A stretch of 64,000 nt of DNA from Pisolithus tinctorius (GCA_024663395.1 JANFAH010000002.1:5208001-5272000), one strand, 5' to 3'. Shown: positions 13,032 through 25,190, counted from the first letter of the stretch. The notes: generated by a model from the sequence alone, not told the origin. Program-made: numbers and translations.

Positions 13032-13319
13032 TCAGAGGTTCCCGATGCAATTCTAGCAGGCGATCCAAGTTCTATGGACGGGGCAGATACCGAGCCACTT
13101 ACTTCTGAGGTGCCCGACGCAACCTCAGCAGATGATCCAAGTCCCGTGGACGAGGCGAATACTGAGCCACCTACTTCGGAAGTGCCTGGCACAACTCCAG
13201 CGGATAATCCAAGTCCCATGGACGAGGCGGATACTGAGCCACCTACTTCAGAGGTGCCCGGCGTAACTCTAGGAGACGATCCAATCTCTGTGGATGGGGC
13301 AGATACCAAGCCATTCACC
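13032..13319 (+). repeat. Four in-frame 72-bp tandem repeats (24 aa each)
   Basis: Each unit reads approximately SEVPDATSADDPSPVDEA followed by xTEPPT. Four copies lie head to tail with no frame slip. The third and fourth change PDA to PGT and PGV. Acidic Pro/Ser/Thr-rich units of this kind usually form disordered linkers. Confidence 0.9.
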
Positions 13320-13989
13320 TCTTCACGACATGATGCCCTTGGCGGCGTTGGTGCACCTGTTGGACTGCACCATGGACATATCAAGGTATGTAGTGTTTGG
13401 CCGCTTCAGGTGTGGCCGTCTTATCTTTGCTGATTCGTTCTGTTATAGGAAACTAGTTCTCGTCTAGGCTCTACTGTCGAGCGGCCCAGATTTCCTACCC
13501 CGCCAGCCGCATTCTATGTCCAAGAGGCCCAGGTCTCCTACCCCACCAATTGGACTTAATGGTATGGCAAAACGTACGACCAGTTCCCACCCCATGAAGA
13601 AGATGAAGACCAGCCATACTGTTTCCGGCACGAGCTCTCATGGACCCATAGCGAAACCCCATACTGTGAAGGGGCCTAGGTTAAGATTAGAACAGGATTC
13701 CATTCGTACTGCACAGGATACTGGAACGGATAATTCCAATTGCACCGAGAGCACGGTACGTCGTTCCAGACGACAGGCCACCTTGCCAATACATTTATGT
13801 ATTTTTTTATTCGTATAATAGGATTCTTCGGCCCAACTTCGGGAAGTTGACATGGAGGGGAGCCAAGCCATCCGTACCTTCACTTTCAGATTTCCGATGC
13901 CCCGAGAGATATTCATGGGTGCAATGGCAACACTACGTTTAGCTGGCCAAGGACGAACTCACGGAGCCAACACAAGTCCTCACGGTGAA

Positions 13990-14765
13990 CACATTCCCGA
14001 TCTGAACGACAGGCCCTCTGGAAGCCTGCAGCAAGACACCGGGTCTAATGCTCAACGGAATGAATCTACCTCCAACGGTACTGTCATACCTATGTTGTCC
14101 CCTGAGGCACCACAAGACTTGAATGATCGATTCTCATCCATCTCATCGACGCCTGGGCCTCTCCCACTCCCCTGCCCGTCGCCGCCCAGTTCGTTGCTCC
14201 TGACTTTTACGGACCAGGATCAATTGCAACCTCCGGAGGAGAGAATTCTGCATATGCAGATTGCACGGTCTGTACATCACCCAGGGCCTCCCAACTCGCC
14301 GGGCGAGGACGGCGGACCCGGTCCAGTGTCTAGTATTCTACGAAACCAGCATTACCCCATTTCCGATGACGGCAGGGCACCTCGTCCTCATAATGAACTC
14401 GATCCCGACCCAAATGATGGACCCTCTGGAAGGCTGCCGCATGACGTCGGGTCTAATGCGCAACGGAACGAATCTACCTCCAACCGTAATGTCGTGCCTC
14501 CGTTGATTTCTGAGGCACCACCAGACATGAATGGTCAATTCTCATCCATCTCATCAACACCTGGCCATCATCTGCTTCCCTGCCCGTCGCTTCCCAGTTC
14601 ATCGCTCCCGACTTCTACAGACCAACTACCTCCAGCGGAGAGAACTTCCCCACAGTCTGTATGTCACCCACGATTCGGTGAGGATGGTATACCCGGTTTG
14701 ACGTCTAGAACTCCACGAAATCAGTACTACCCTGTTTTCGATGGCAGCCAAGCGTCCGGCATGCC
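13990..14765 (+). repeat. Two in-frame ~130-aa tandem repeats
   Basis: The segment from about 13999 (DLNDRPSGSLQQDTGSNAQR) is repeated from about 14405 (DPNDGPSGRLPHDVGSNAQR). Both continue through NESTSN, FSSISSTPG, a PCPS(P/L)PSS block and a final (I/T)(L/P)RNQ(H/Y)YP motif. The second copy is slightly shorter. The duplication keeps the reading frame, so it arose while the gene was still coding. Confidence 0.85.
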
Positions 14766-17479
14766 CACACCTGCTACCATGCATGAAAACTGCCCAACAC
14801 CGTCGATGCATGATTTTTCGGTTTCTGCTCGCGCGAACGAATCGGCTCAGTCAGACGCTGGCATTGCTGGTGTGGAGCTGGACAACGATCATTGGCAAGA
14901 TGATGCCCTTGCACCTACGACAATAGCGCATCCTTCGATGACTCCGTCATTGCTGGCTTGCGATCACCTGTCATCACCTGTTGCGACTGTGACCATAGAC
15001 TCGCTACCAGGTCTTGTCGCCGATAGACCTGAGTTCCCACCGGATAATTTGGTTTCACATCCTGGTACTGTCTATTGGCTTTTTGCTGCTGCTTGTTGCT
15101 GACAACTTACAAGTGCCCGATTTTCATTATGATTGCATGGATAATGTCAACGTCGAAGATGGCGATGAAGGTTATGGTATGGTAGCTACAGACCAATCCC
15201 GAGTGCCTGGTTTCCACGACGACGATGCTGGGCTTGCCGATTCTAGCAGAAATCCCGATGTGAGCCAGCGATCCCCAGGATGGCAGGATACTTGCCCTAT
15301 AAAATCAGGGCCTTATGGGAGTGACATCCACAATCGAAAGGAGAGCGGTGGAGGACCTTCCCCATCTCCTCAACCTGGTACTGTGTCTATTGACCCGTTG
15401 CCACTGTTTTCTACTGACGAATTCCAAGTAGCCGATTTCCATGACGAGTGTGTAATGGAATATGGAGATGTTGAACATAACGATGAAGGGTATGGTTCAG
15501 CAGCTGCTGACGAGTCCCAAGTGCCCGGTTCCCACGATGACCATGCCATGGAATGCGGACATAACGATGTTGATACCGAAGATTACGATGAAGATTGGAG
15601 AGGCTATGTGGCAGACTGCGATGGCGAAGATGAGCCCAGTCGGTTTTAGCGGGCATACATCGGAGAACCCAGGTGTAAGCCAGGGATTTGCAGGACAGCA
15701 GCCTTCAGATAAGGCAAGTAATAGGTGTATGGTATGATCTCGCCCCAACATTCCTTCCTCATAACATGTACTGAAGTAGCTGTACGCAGGACGTGGCTCT
15801 CGAGCAGCTCTTGGGAGGCGACCAGGTCTGTACTGCTGTACGAAGCTATGCTGCATATGTTCATGAATTTTCAGAACCAGTCCGTGACAAAGGCAGATCT
15901 AATCGTACTCACAGTCCGCAGTGCTAGACTTGCGTGATGCTATAGTGATGCAGGGAGCCATGGAAAAATCGTCTCCAGCCCCGAAAGGGCTATCTACGGT
16001 CACACCTGCCAACCCCACGCTTAACCCTGAGGAAGAGCAGGTGCCCAACTATGAACGAAAATACCGAGATGGTGTGACGCTCGTTTTACAGGTAGGTCTA
16101 GCACCCTGGGTGATGTATCTTGATACTAGGATTAATGTCTTACAGGAGAACGTGCGGCAGCATGCAGTCCACCTACTAGGTCGAGGGAACAAGTGGTGTC
16201 CTTTTCCAATGGCGAGCGTCGCGTCATCACAAGAAACTGCACTATATGCTGCTACAGGGCGTGGAGGGCCCACTGCTGAGGACTTCCGTTTGGACTTCCA
16301 AGGACCGCTTTCTTCGGACTGGAACAAACGTGCTACAGAAGTCTTTGCATCTCACTTCTTTGAATGTGGATGGTATGGTTCTCCAAACAAAAGCGCTATT
16401 AAGAAAGTCTTCCGGACTCACCTGCGCACCCTACGTGCGCAGTACACGGATTTGCAAGCCGATAGTGACCCTGATGACGAGCAGCTGCAAATTAAGCGTG
16501 ACGAAGAAAAGGAGAATGCAAGAGATCAGAGACTGCCGCTCGGTAAGATTTCTTCTGACATGGCGTAGGACTCTGCTGAATTCTGGCTGCCTTTCATAGC
16601 TGCGACATCGTCGGGCAAATGCTTGCTCGGCACATCTGGACCTTGCGCACTTTAAGCCCCTTTGGAAAACCCTGCCCCATGATGCAATGAGTGGCGACGA
16701 GTCCGACCACCTGCCTGGTTTGAAGCGATATGCCATTACGCGACTGAACTGGCGCTCTCAGATGGCTACCGATTGGTTACGAGTGTTTGATCTTATTCAT
16801 CTTTCCACCCGGTTCAATGCGAATGGCCGAGCCAAACAGTGGTGCTTTCCCACATACGCGGGTCCCTTCACGCCGGGTGGAATCAGCAGGTGCGGCAGTC
16901 CCAGGCTTACCGAGCAACTTCTATGATAGTACCTGGCTCCTCAATCTGGATGACGATGATAAAGTCAGGCTCAACATACTTCCAGAGGTGGATTTATCAC
17001 ACACGGAGGCTGTTTTGAGGTAAGTTACAGTTCATCCCCTCGCTTGTACTCCATGCGGAACATATCACACATTTCTAGGGTAGCGGAGAAATTCAAGGGC
17101 GTGAAAGGGAGGAAGCTTGCAAGTAGCGAGGTACGCAGTTCTTAGGCTTGGATCATTATCCTATTAGAAGGAACGCGTTCTGTGGTGTACTTGTGGATAG
17201 CTGTTACTACTTGCAGGCGTGTGCATGCTTGGCCCCTGGTACACGTCACCTCTCAATGTACTCGTGTCGAGCCTTAGCATTAGTAGATTGTTGTTCGTTG
17301 CTTAGTTTTCCTTCTCGTGCTATCATATCTGGCAGGCATGACTACGCAACATCTGATGCCAACGATGAATGCATGTTCTGATCACTCAAGATCGCTCACC
17401 CCGTTATTTTGTCGTTTCCAAGGATAATGTATGGTTCAACTATTCCTATCTTATTGCAACTGACCACCGAACCTGGTTT

Positions 17480-18600
17480 GATCGCAGAACCATTTCCGCT
17501 GTGTATATTATCCTGGTGGCTTCAACAGGCGACGTTTCCCTCATCTCTCCACAATTTCGCTTGCGACCGCTCGAAGAGTTTCGTGAAACAGGCTACCATA
17601 TGCGAGTTGGAGGGAACGATTGAGCTGTTCCGTGCAGCGTTGGAACTACGTCCCCCTGGGCATCAACATTGGTCTTCGTCGCTCCGTGAACTTGTTCTCT
17701 GTCTCTCGAATAGATATGAAAATCAAGGGGTATTATACTCAGACTGCGCAGGACTAGAGCTCTGTCTGCCAGGCCATCCTGACCATGGCATACCTCTTCA
17801 CAACCTTGCTTGCGACCTCAGGAGGAGGTTTGCGAAAAAGGCTGCGATCCGCGACTTGGGGGGGGGAGGTGAGTGACTTGCTCCGTCAAGCTTCAGAACG
17901 ACATCCCCCTGGACATTCTGATCGGTTCTCAACGATTGGTCCTGATTGGTCTTCATCCCTCCGTGAACTTGCTCTCTGTCTGTTCAATAGACATGCCAAG
18001 CTTCGGGTAGTCGATGGCTTGGAAGAAGAAGCCATCCCGCTTGGACGCACAGTGCTAGAGCTCTGTCCAACAGGACATCCCGATCGTGGCATATCTCTCC
18101 ACCTTGCTCATGGCCTTTGGACGAAGTTTCAGTAACAGGCACGCATGCCTCAGTTGCGCAGGGCATGTTTTCTTGATCAGGCTACGTCGGTGGTCCATCC
18201 GTCCAACGAGCAGGGCTGATATCGCCTCTTCCCTTTTCAACCAGGCCATGACGACTGACTTAGACGATGCCATGTGTCTTTCAACGTCACACTCGGAGCT
18301 CCGATTACCTCATGAAGATGTTTCTGTTACAGGATGTGTTCAGAACCACTGAAATGACGAGGACGACGGGGGTGGGGTTTTGTTCCAATAACCCACAAGG
18401 CGTGGGAACTCAAACTTACTTTTTCCAACGCCTTTCAGGCTCTCTCTCATCCCATTGCCACTCTCCGCTACCATCAGTCGTTTCTTACACCCTCTCAACG
18501 CTTTCTGGTAAAAGCGATGTTAGAGCCACCTTCTCCTCGCACGTTCTTTGCCAAGACCCCCCTGTCGTTCTGGTGTTTCCCTTGAGCGAGATGTGAGACT
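17480..18600 (+). pseudogene. TPR (CHAT-type) protein fragment, decayed
   Basis: Between 17480 and 18130 three frames carry pieces of the tetratricopeptide array typical of Agaricomycete TPR-CHAT proteins: IELFRAALELRPPGHQH, SSLRELVLCLSNRYENQG, LHNLACDLRRRFAKKAAI, then SSLRELALCLFNRHAK and LGRTVLELCPTGHPDRGIS. A fragment at ~18200-18270 (ADIASSLFNQAMTTDLDDA) continues the pattern. In intact relatives the array precedes a CHAT caspase-like protease domain; none is visible here. Frame breaks near 17865 and after 18130, plus the missing 5' end, show a dead remnant. Confidence 0.7.
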
Positions 18601-18918
18601 TGTGTCCTAGTTTGTTCTGAAGCTAACTTCAGGTAGGAAGTCCCTATCTTGAGGCAGGTATTTCCCATCCGCCGCCAGCAGTTCCAAGCCGCATCTTTCC
18701 TACTCGAGCATCGCAAAGTTCGTATCACTAGGCCGATGCTTGTGCTTTGTTGTTCACACCTTCCTTTAGCTATCGTCCATCTATTACTCGAAGCCGTCTT
18801 GGATCGTCAAAGCATTTGCTCACGAATTACTCTGTTTCACCATCTCATAATGGGTATGTCTACTGAGCCACTCAAGTTTACATCGTCATTTACCATATAA
18901 AATGGTAGGCGTGGTGGA

Positions 18919-19934
18919 TTGCACAATCAAGCCACAGCTGCTCATCCATCTCGAACGAAGTACAGTTCAGAGGTTATGCCAGGCATACGATGTCCGTTTG
19001 AGGGTAATACTACAGGCCTTTCCTCGTCTACTTGCAAACTGCCCATTCCTTACATGACCCCCAACCCGCTGGCGGGTCCAACCGAGGGTCGCACCTTTGT
19101 AAACACAAAATTTGTAGCCACCGCCCAGGCATCTCCTTCAGTGACCTCACCTGTGGCCCAAATTATCGACTCGACTAGCAACCATCTCGGTGGCATTGTC
19201 AACCCTCTAGCGAGATCTGGACTGGTGGCCCCTTGCTCGACTCTGTCCTCTCTCACCTCTCTCGGCAGTCTCACCAGTAGTGATGACTCCGAATCCACCA
19301 CTGGTGTTCAGGATCGTGTGGAGACCAGTCCACTCCCAAGGCCCTTGTCAGGCTTCTGGGAAGGATGCAATACCAATCGTAGTTACTCGTCCTCCGGACA
19401 AGCTTCCCACCGCAACAGAAGGTTTGAGTGGTACGAAGTCACAAATCTCAGCCGTCCCAACCCACGATCAGCCTGCTCCTGTTTTCTCATTCAGCTCTCT
19501 CCACACGCCTGGACCGGTGACAAACTCGCCCCCCGTTGTGGTTGTAGAGTCACAGCCGGAAGCCCCTCCTTTGGTTCCTTTGGTTGGTAAAGTCTCACCT
19601 TTGAGGTGCACGCGGAAGGCTATTAGGGGCAAGAAAGAGTGGGTTGTTTTCTACAAGTCAGCTGGTGGCCAGCCCTTGGACTCGCCACCTGAGGTTCCCC
19701 ATGCATACGAATACCCTGCCAAATACAGCGGACTTATATGTTCACCAAGATCGAAGCAAGGGCACGTTTCAGGTCTGGATCTGGTTAGGTGATAAATGGG
19801 CTGACGCTCAGATCAACGCTTGTCATCCAGTGTTGCCCGGATATCATCTAAAGTTATTGGACAATGGAGACCCATCGTGGGTGACCAGGAAAACGATAAT
19901 TACCGACCAAGGCAGGGCAAAAAGAAAACTTTAG
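18919..19934 (+). pseudogene. Hypothetical Ser/Pro-rich protein with frame breaks
   Basis: A low-complexity Ser/Thr/Pro-rich stretch (18919-19590) overlaps a second frame (19280-19792) and then a third (19644-19934). Read together, the end is coherent: RGKKEWVVFYKSAGGQPLDS, EVPHAYEYP, then LYVHQDRSKGTFQVWIWLGD and VLPGYHLKLLDNGDPSWVTR to a stop at 19934. The frame slips near 19720, in an AAA run. The family was not recognised. The Trp-rich C-terminal ~70 residues look like a small folded domain. Confidence 0.45.
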
Positions 19935-20249
19935 TGCTGAGCTATTGAGCCCTTACTTCCCACTCCTGCTGTAATTGTAACGAACGAGATTTTTTCTATA
20001 CGACCTTAGTTCTAGGCAGATTCGGAGAAAACATGTGTTGTATTGCTGTATTGAATTGTGACGAGTTAGACATCCAGACTCGGAACACGCCGAGGTGATC
20101 TGTGTGTCCTCTGGGCATCCATTCGTGTTCCCAAGGCGCAGGACGCAGGATTGCGCTAGGTGGAAGAAGTAATGGCATCATGTTTGATGACTTCCTAGTA
20201 CGCACTAGAGCAACAGAGACGTATACTGTCCCCCCTGGCAACGTACTCT

Positions 20250-21500
20250 CGCCTCCACCCCACCCTTCCCATGGCCTGCAGACATCTCGACCGTGCCCGG
20301 TCAAAATCTTCTCAGCGATATACCATTTTCGAATATTCACCCAACGTCAATGCTGGTGGGCCGCATTCGATGGCTCTGATACCACCCTCTATGCCCGGTT
20401 CAAGGTACTCGCCTTCGGGATCGTATTCACACTCTCCAAGTCTGATCACTTACATGGCTTCTGCCTCGTCTTCGTCATCTCTGTCCCCAACCCGTTTCTG
20501 GCAAATCGTCAAAATCGCCGAAAGCGCCACAGGTGCTCTCCCTAGTCAGGTCTGTTCACGGGTCCATATCACTTTATCCACTGGGTCATCTCATCACTCT
20601 TTCCTAGGAAGATGTTTCTGCTGCCAAGCGACCCAGGCCTCCTACCCCTCTACTTGGGCTGGACTCAAGAGAGCCCTGAGAGCGGTGTTGATGAATAGTG
20701 TGGCCAGCGCACGTCGTCTTGCCTTTGCCACATCAGTGCGTGAGCGCCGTACGATGCTCGTGGGCCATCGATGTCCCAAATCGATAACAGAACGCACCCT
20801 CTGCGGCGAGTATGTGTTAGCAACATTAAGAGGAAATCCGAGGGGTGGCGAGAGCATCCACAAGGTAATTCGAGTGGTTGCAAGGGTATACTGGATGTAT
20901 GGTGCGCGTTTCTGTTCGTGCGAGCTTTGCTGACGCTTCGTAGGGTTCGCTTTGATCTTTCCTCGTCGACGTCGAGTCCTGTAGGGGATACAGATGTGCA
21001 CGATAAGGTCCGAAGGTGGTTCGGGCGGCACAGGTGAGTCAGTTTGGCTGCATTCTGTCTTGCCTCGGACGTTCTGACATCAGGGTGTCAGGTACCTTCG
21101 TTTTCTCTATTCCATGTGAGCGGATGGCGCTGCCGCCTGTAGCATTGCCACTACCACCACTGTGCCGCTCGCCATTGGCATCCTTCGGCCGAAACTCCAC
21201 ACCTGGTGAGTTCTTTCATATCTCGGCCATTTGAGTGCTGATCGTTCTTATCTTCAGCTTCAGTCGACGCGCTCCCAGTGTCCCCACCATCCTCCCAGTG
21301 AGGGGTATCCCCTCCGTGCTCACCCAGGCTCCCAGTCCCATCAGATGGGACTTTCCATGTGTGCTGACTGTTGCAGATCTCGTGTTGTGTCGCTTGCGCA
21401 CGATCTCGCTCGCCCTCTTGCAGTGGCTTGAGCCACCTTTGCTTGTCAGTGAGCGTGCCCTGATTTGAAGGAGTCACTTGCACTTCGCGAGGACATGGTA
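20250..21500 (+). pseudogene. Degenerate Ser-rich multi-exon gene
   Basis: Coding-like segments with splice-like joints occur at 20271-20548 (SSQRYTIFEYSPNVNAGG, then a Ser/Pro-rich tail), 20608-20690, 20770-21030 and 21120-21205. The pieces share the low-complexity style of the genes upstream. Stops and frame changes (for example after GVDE near 20696) prevent a full model. No known domain was seen. Confidence 0.3.
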
Positions 21501-21906
21501 AGGCGATTTCTCCAGTTGTCGAACTGTTCGCCCTTGTGCTAACTTCTTTTCTGTGCTTGTAGTACCAAATACTTGGTCAGGATGTTGAGTGGACGAATTT
21601 GAGCATGTAACATGGGTGTATGGAGGGTCAGGTATGTTGGCGATCAGACCACTGCACGTTTGGATGTGCTGATCAGTTTCTGATAGGCATTTGAAGTGTA
21701 GTTTTGATGATGCGAACATCTTCTAGATTAGTAGAATTGATTTCGAGATCGACAGTCTCGATGTTGGGTTCGGATAGAAGTAGATCGCCTTCTGTCGTGT
21801 CAACAATGGGTTGACCGCATGTGCCTATAGTGTTGGGCTTGTCTATATGGCCATTTGATACTTCTGGGTTTGCATCTTCAGGCTCATCCATCTGGCCGCT
21901 GTCCAC
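21480..21906 (-). CDS. Hypothetical acidic protein fragment (uncertain)
   Basis: On the minus strand 21906-21673 reads MDSGQMDEPEDANPEVSNGH, then acidic Ile/Thr-rich sequence to about LQMPIRN. A possible second piece lies at 21719-21474. Composition is protein-like, but no motif and no firm splice model could be found. It borders the AT-rich island and may belong to the same mobile unit. Confidence 0.25.
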
Positions 21907-22000
21907 TTCGCAGCAGCACTACCTGGTGGGGTTGTTGCTAACACCTCTGTGTAGTGACACTGTACAACATTGCTGGCCCATTTGGAATGGGCCGTCGACT

Positions 22001-22560
22001 TATGTGGGAGCAAGATGTGTTGTCAGAAATAACTCTTGTATATTTCACCTCTTATGATATGAACATTATATGAGATGCAAATTATGATATTGTGGTATGA
22101 AGTACAGGAAAACATTATTTGAACAATATGACTGATTTGGTTTTAAAAAACTCCTGTATATTTCATAGCACATAATGCAAGCATTATCCAAGATGCCAAT
22201 TCCAATATGTGGTGATGACATACAGGAAACATTATTTGAACAATATGACTAATTGCCATTCAAATATTGCAAGGCTAGTTTTCAAATAATGTTGCTCCCA
22301 TAATTATGTAATTATATTAAACCAATAATGACACATATGCAAGAGATATTTTGATTGAAAACTTTGATTCCATAAGCATATTGCACAACACAAGATGTGA
22401 ACATTACACAGATTTGATTTAAGATATTTCTGTCATTATGTCAAACACATTATTTTGAGGTTATTCAAACTAATGTTTACTATAATGTCATGAAATATGG
22501 TAAACATTATTGGAATTTGCACCTTGTGCTAGACTGCTACCTTATCAGGAAGTAATAGCA
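22001..22560. mobile_element. AT-rich island with repeats, possible transposon end or MITE
   Basis: Base composition drops sharply to AT-rich. A ~105-bp block at 22032-22138 recurs at 22151-22254, sharing a TGTATATTTCA start and AACATTATTTGAACAATATG near the end. TATGTGGGAGCAA at 22001 is roughly inverted as TTGCTCCCATAA near 22288. The heptamer ACATTAT or its complement occurs at least seven times. Clusters of short motifs in both orientations are typical of subterminal regions of DNA transposons. No gene lies inside. Confidence 0.5.
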
Positions 22561-23083
22561 TTACATGATGTCACACACTTATGAGCACGTACTTGTACTG
22601 TATTTTTGTGTTTGCAGTCAACGTAGGGAACGATCGTTATATGAGGAAACGAGCGCCAAGCGGACAGAGTGGAGACTAGCCGGGACGTGATAACATCATG
22701 CGCTCGTGAATTAGTATTGATGTGATCAACCTAGCTCCTTCAAAAGCGTCGCCGTTCTGGTCAAGTCTTCCTCCTTTCCACCTCGCGATTGAGGGTTTGC
22801 GTGGAGAGCTCAGTCAAGCATTATTACCAACCTGAATTGCGAAGGCACACTCCCGGGGTGTCATCTTACACTGATCGCAGATTAGCGCTCTTCACTTTCA
22901 GCTCATCTAGTTCTCCCCGGGCCAACACTAGGTGTGTGGTCATAACATGTGATCGCATATATGTTATCTGATTTACAATCCGAGCCGACACATTCACTGA
23001 CAGGTATATACCAATGCCGCTTCACTGCATGATATGAGAATTCTCTGCTACCTCCATGCCAACGTACGTCGCCTTGACAGAGA
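22561..23083. other. No gene recognised
   Basis: Normal base composition returns. No exon or RNA gene was recognised. Confidence 0.4.
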
Positions 23084-23458
23084 CTAGTTAACTGTTGTGC
23101 GTTTCGTATATGCAAGGATGCTCACCGCAATGCAAACCCTTCTGTGAGCACCAAGGCCTTCACTTCTTGTGTACGTCTTTCCACAATGCGTGCATTGCAG
23201 CCTCACATGTAGATGGCACTCTAGAATGTGTCGAGCAACGTTTCCCCAGCGCATCGCCTTAGAACACTCAGGCCATGGGCAAGGAGCACGGTCACGATGC
23301 CTGTAGTTAAGACCGTGGTGGCGGAGGTGAGAATAGATGGAGGTGGTTGTCCCCTCCAGGGGGAATGTGCATCCGTCCCCCAATAGGCAGGTATGCGTGA
23401 CCAATGGGTTAGCGTCAGGCAAGACTGAATGAAACCCATGCGCGGTCGTGTCGTTCAC
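23084..23458 (-). CDS. C2H2 zinc-finger protein
   Basis: The frame encodes about 124 aa with three Cys/His units. The first is CLLGDGC followed by a His pair (HLRHHG). The second is CPWPEC..MRWGNVARHILECH. The third is CTHCGKTYTRSEGLGAHRRVC, a C2HC variant. This layout (an irregular first finger, then a CxWxxC finger) matches a lineage-expanded basidiomycete zinc-finger group thought to bind DNA. The end after VCIA may be intron, since GTGAGC follows. A coding-like stretch upstream on the same strand (23712-23479, ending NQRAHPELQRRV) could be an earlier exon. The gene stands alone among repeats; its role is unknown. Confidence 0.6.
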   Translation of the reverse strand: MNDTTAHGFHSVLPDANPLVTHTCLLGDGCTFPLEGTTTSIYSHLRHHGLNYRHRDRAPCPWPECSKAMRWGNVARHILECHLHVRLQCTHCGKTYTRSEGLGAHRRVCIAVSILAYTKRTTVN

Positions 23459-24097
23459 TGCTGAAGAAGTATTGGAGGTTAGGCATGCCCTCTCATTGAG
23501 ACTCGACGCTGCAACTCTGGATGCGCACGTTGATTGTAGATGGGTACGGCTACCGTGACATACGAACCAATCGCATGCGGCAGCCGGTATACAGTTTGGG
23601 CGGGCTGTGTTGTGTGATTATTTGTCGCGGATGGGAGAGCAGTATCGCTGGCGAGGTAGAAGTTGCCTCCTTTCAACCAGGACATAGCTAGCACCGGATT
23701 GTAGAAATGCACCGTTCCCGAGGTATATATCAGTCATGGATATCACCATCCAGCTGGCCTTCCTAATGGAAAACGCAGAGAGATGAAGTCGGGTTCCGTC
23801 TGTGTTGAAACACGCTCGCACAGGGACAAGAAAGGACGCCGGACACTAGACCCCTTGAGATTAAAGTTTTTGGTTAGTATCTCGCGCTAAGCCAGTTTAT
23901 CACAGATGAGTCGATTTCAGCAACGTTTCCAATGGCACTGGCGTGCGTATGAAATTTTTTGCCTGCATGGAGCAATGTTCCTATTGACACGCGATTAATC
24001 CTGAGGTAACGCCCATTTCCACCTAGCGTGGAATCCCATTAGTGGTCGCGGTCGGACGCGGTGGAGCAGGGGAGACAGCACTCCAAGGTACCCACGT

Positions 24098-25170
24098 AAT
24101 GGAAAGTCACGTACAACACTCTCAATCTTCTTGTGACCTACAGGCCGTTTCCTGTTGAGTACGGAAAACCGCGGTCCTGCAACAGGTGAAACGGGTATAT
24201 CCAATACCTACCATAAGCCTGTGAGAAACACGAGGTAGAAGGCGGTAGAACAACTTGAAGCAACCACCAAACTTAGTCGATCGAAAAGACAACGTCATTC
24301 TTACCCACGAGTCTAAGTCATCACTTGTGGTCACCGTGCATTGAAAAACCCCGCCCATGATCCGCAAAGAGGAGACGGAGTGATGCAAGGGGACCAAGGG
24401 CTGAAGCGCCAATGGCCCCCATCTTGCAGTGGTCTGTCGCGTCTGCCCTCACATAGTGGATACACGCTACCCATCTACATGGCATGGGGACCTTTGAAGG
24501 TTTGCACTCTCCGAGTTCGGTGCTTGTGTTTGAGTCGTACTGGCGGGTAATGCTGACGTCGATCCCTGTGAGACACTCCCTGCAGCGGAGTTTCCCAGAA
24601 GGAAAAAGTGGTCCGCAGCACCCATGGAGGCCCGCAAAAGGAAAACGAGGCATGGTCGACGGAACAATGACTCCAAATTTGGACGAAGTGACAGGGGGAC
24701 AGTCCGAGGAATGCGCATAATGGTATGTCGCATATAACACCCTCCGTCTTCTTACGACCTACCGCAGTCCTGCAACAGATGAAATGGGTATCTAGTATCT
24801 ATCGTAAGCCTGTGAGAAACACGAGTGGTAGAAGGCGGTAGAACAACTTGACGCAACGTTCAAACTTGGTCGATCGGAAAGACAACGTTATTCTTACCCA
24901 CGAGTCTTGGTCGTCACTTGAAAAACCCCGCCCATGGTCCGCGGAGAGGAGACGGAGTGATGCAAGGGACCCAAGGGCTGAAGTGCCAATGATTAGTGTC
25001 TGGCGATGGACTATCGCTTTTGCCCTCACATAGTAGATGCACGCTACCCACCCATATAGCATAGACACCATTGAAAGTTCGCATTCTCCGAGTTCGGTGC
25101 ATGCTTCGGGTCGCACCGGTGGGTAATGCTGACGTCGACCACCGTGACACACTCCATGCAGCGGAGCTTC
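24098..25170. repeat. Tandem duplication, two ~450-bp copies
   Basis: Segment 24098-24590 recurs at 24718-25170 with about 15-20% difference. Shared landmarks include CCTGTGAGAAACACGAG, AAAACCCCGCCCATG, GAGGAGACGGAGTGATGCAA, TCTCCGAGTTCGGTGC and GGGTAATGCTGACGTCGA. About 125 bp of unrelated sequence separates the copies. Open frames inside are shared only by homology and show no motif. The Harbinger element lies directly after copy 2. Confidence 0.8.
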
Positions 25171-25190
25171 TCGAACGTAATTGAAGAGGC

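Larger units (their letters stand above)
12912..17130 (+). pseudogene. Large repeat-rich protein of an unnamed basidiomycete family, partly broken
   Basis: Consistent exons include 13516-13755, 13822-15064 and 15114-15649. Later come an exon ending at 16091, 16146-16542 and one from 16600. The N-terminal half is Ser/Pro-rich with internal repeats and basic patches (KKMKTS, nuclear-signal-like). An acidic DDDxAME-type region follows at 15114-15649. The conserved end reads AMSGDESDHLPGLKRYAI, then LNWRSQMATDWLRVFDLI, then GLPSNFYDSTWLLNLDDDDK. I recall this WRS...W..VFD module as common among repetitive Agaricomycete hypothetical proteins, but I know no function for it. Reading frame changes occur near 15640, at the 16542/16600 junction and near 16850, so the copy is probably dead or missplit. 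It could be a companion protein of a mobile element. Confidence 0.5.

Noticed and set aside
22001..22560. AT-rich block considered as a centromere or replication-origin element.
   Set aside because: It is only about 550 bp, flanked by normal-composition DNA, and has direct copies and an inverted end that fit a mobile element better.
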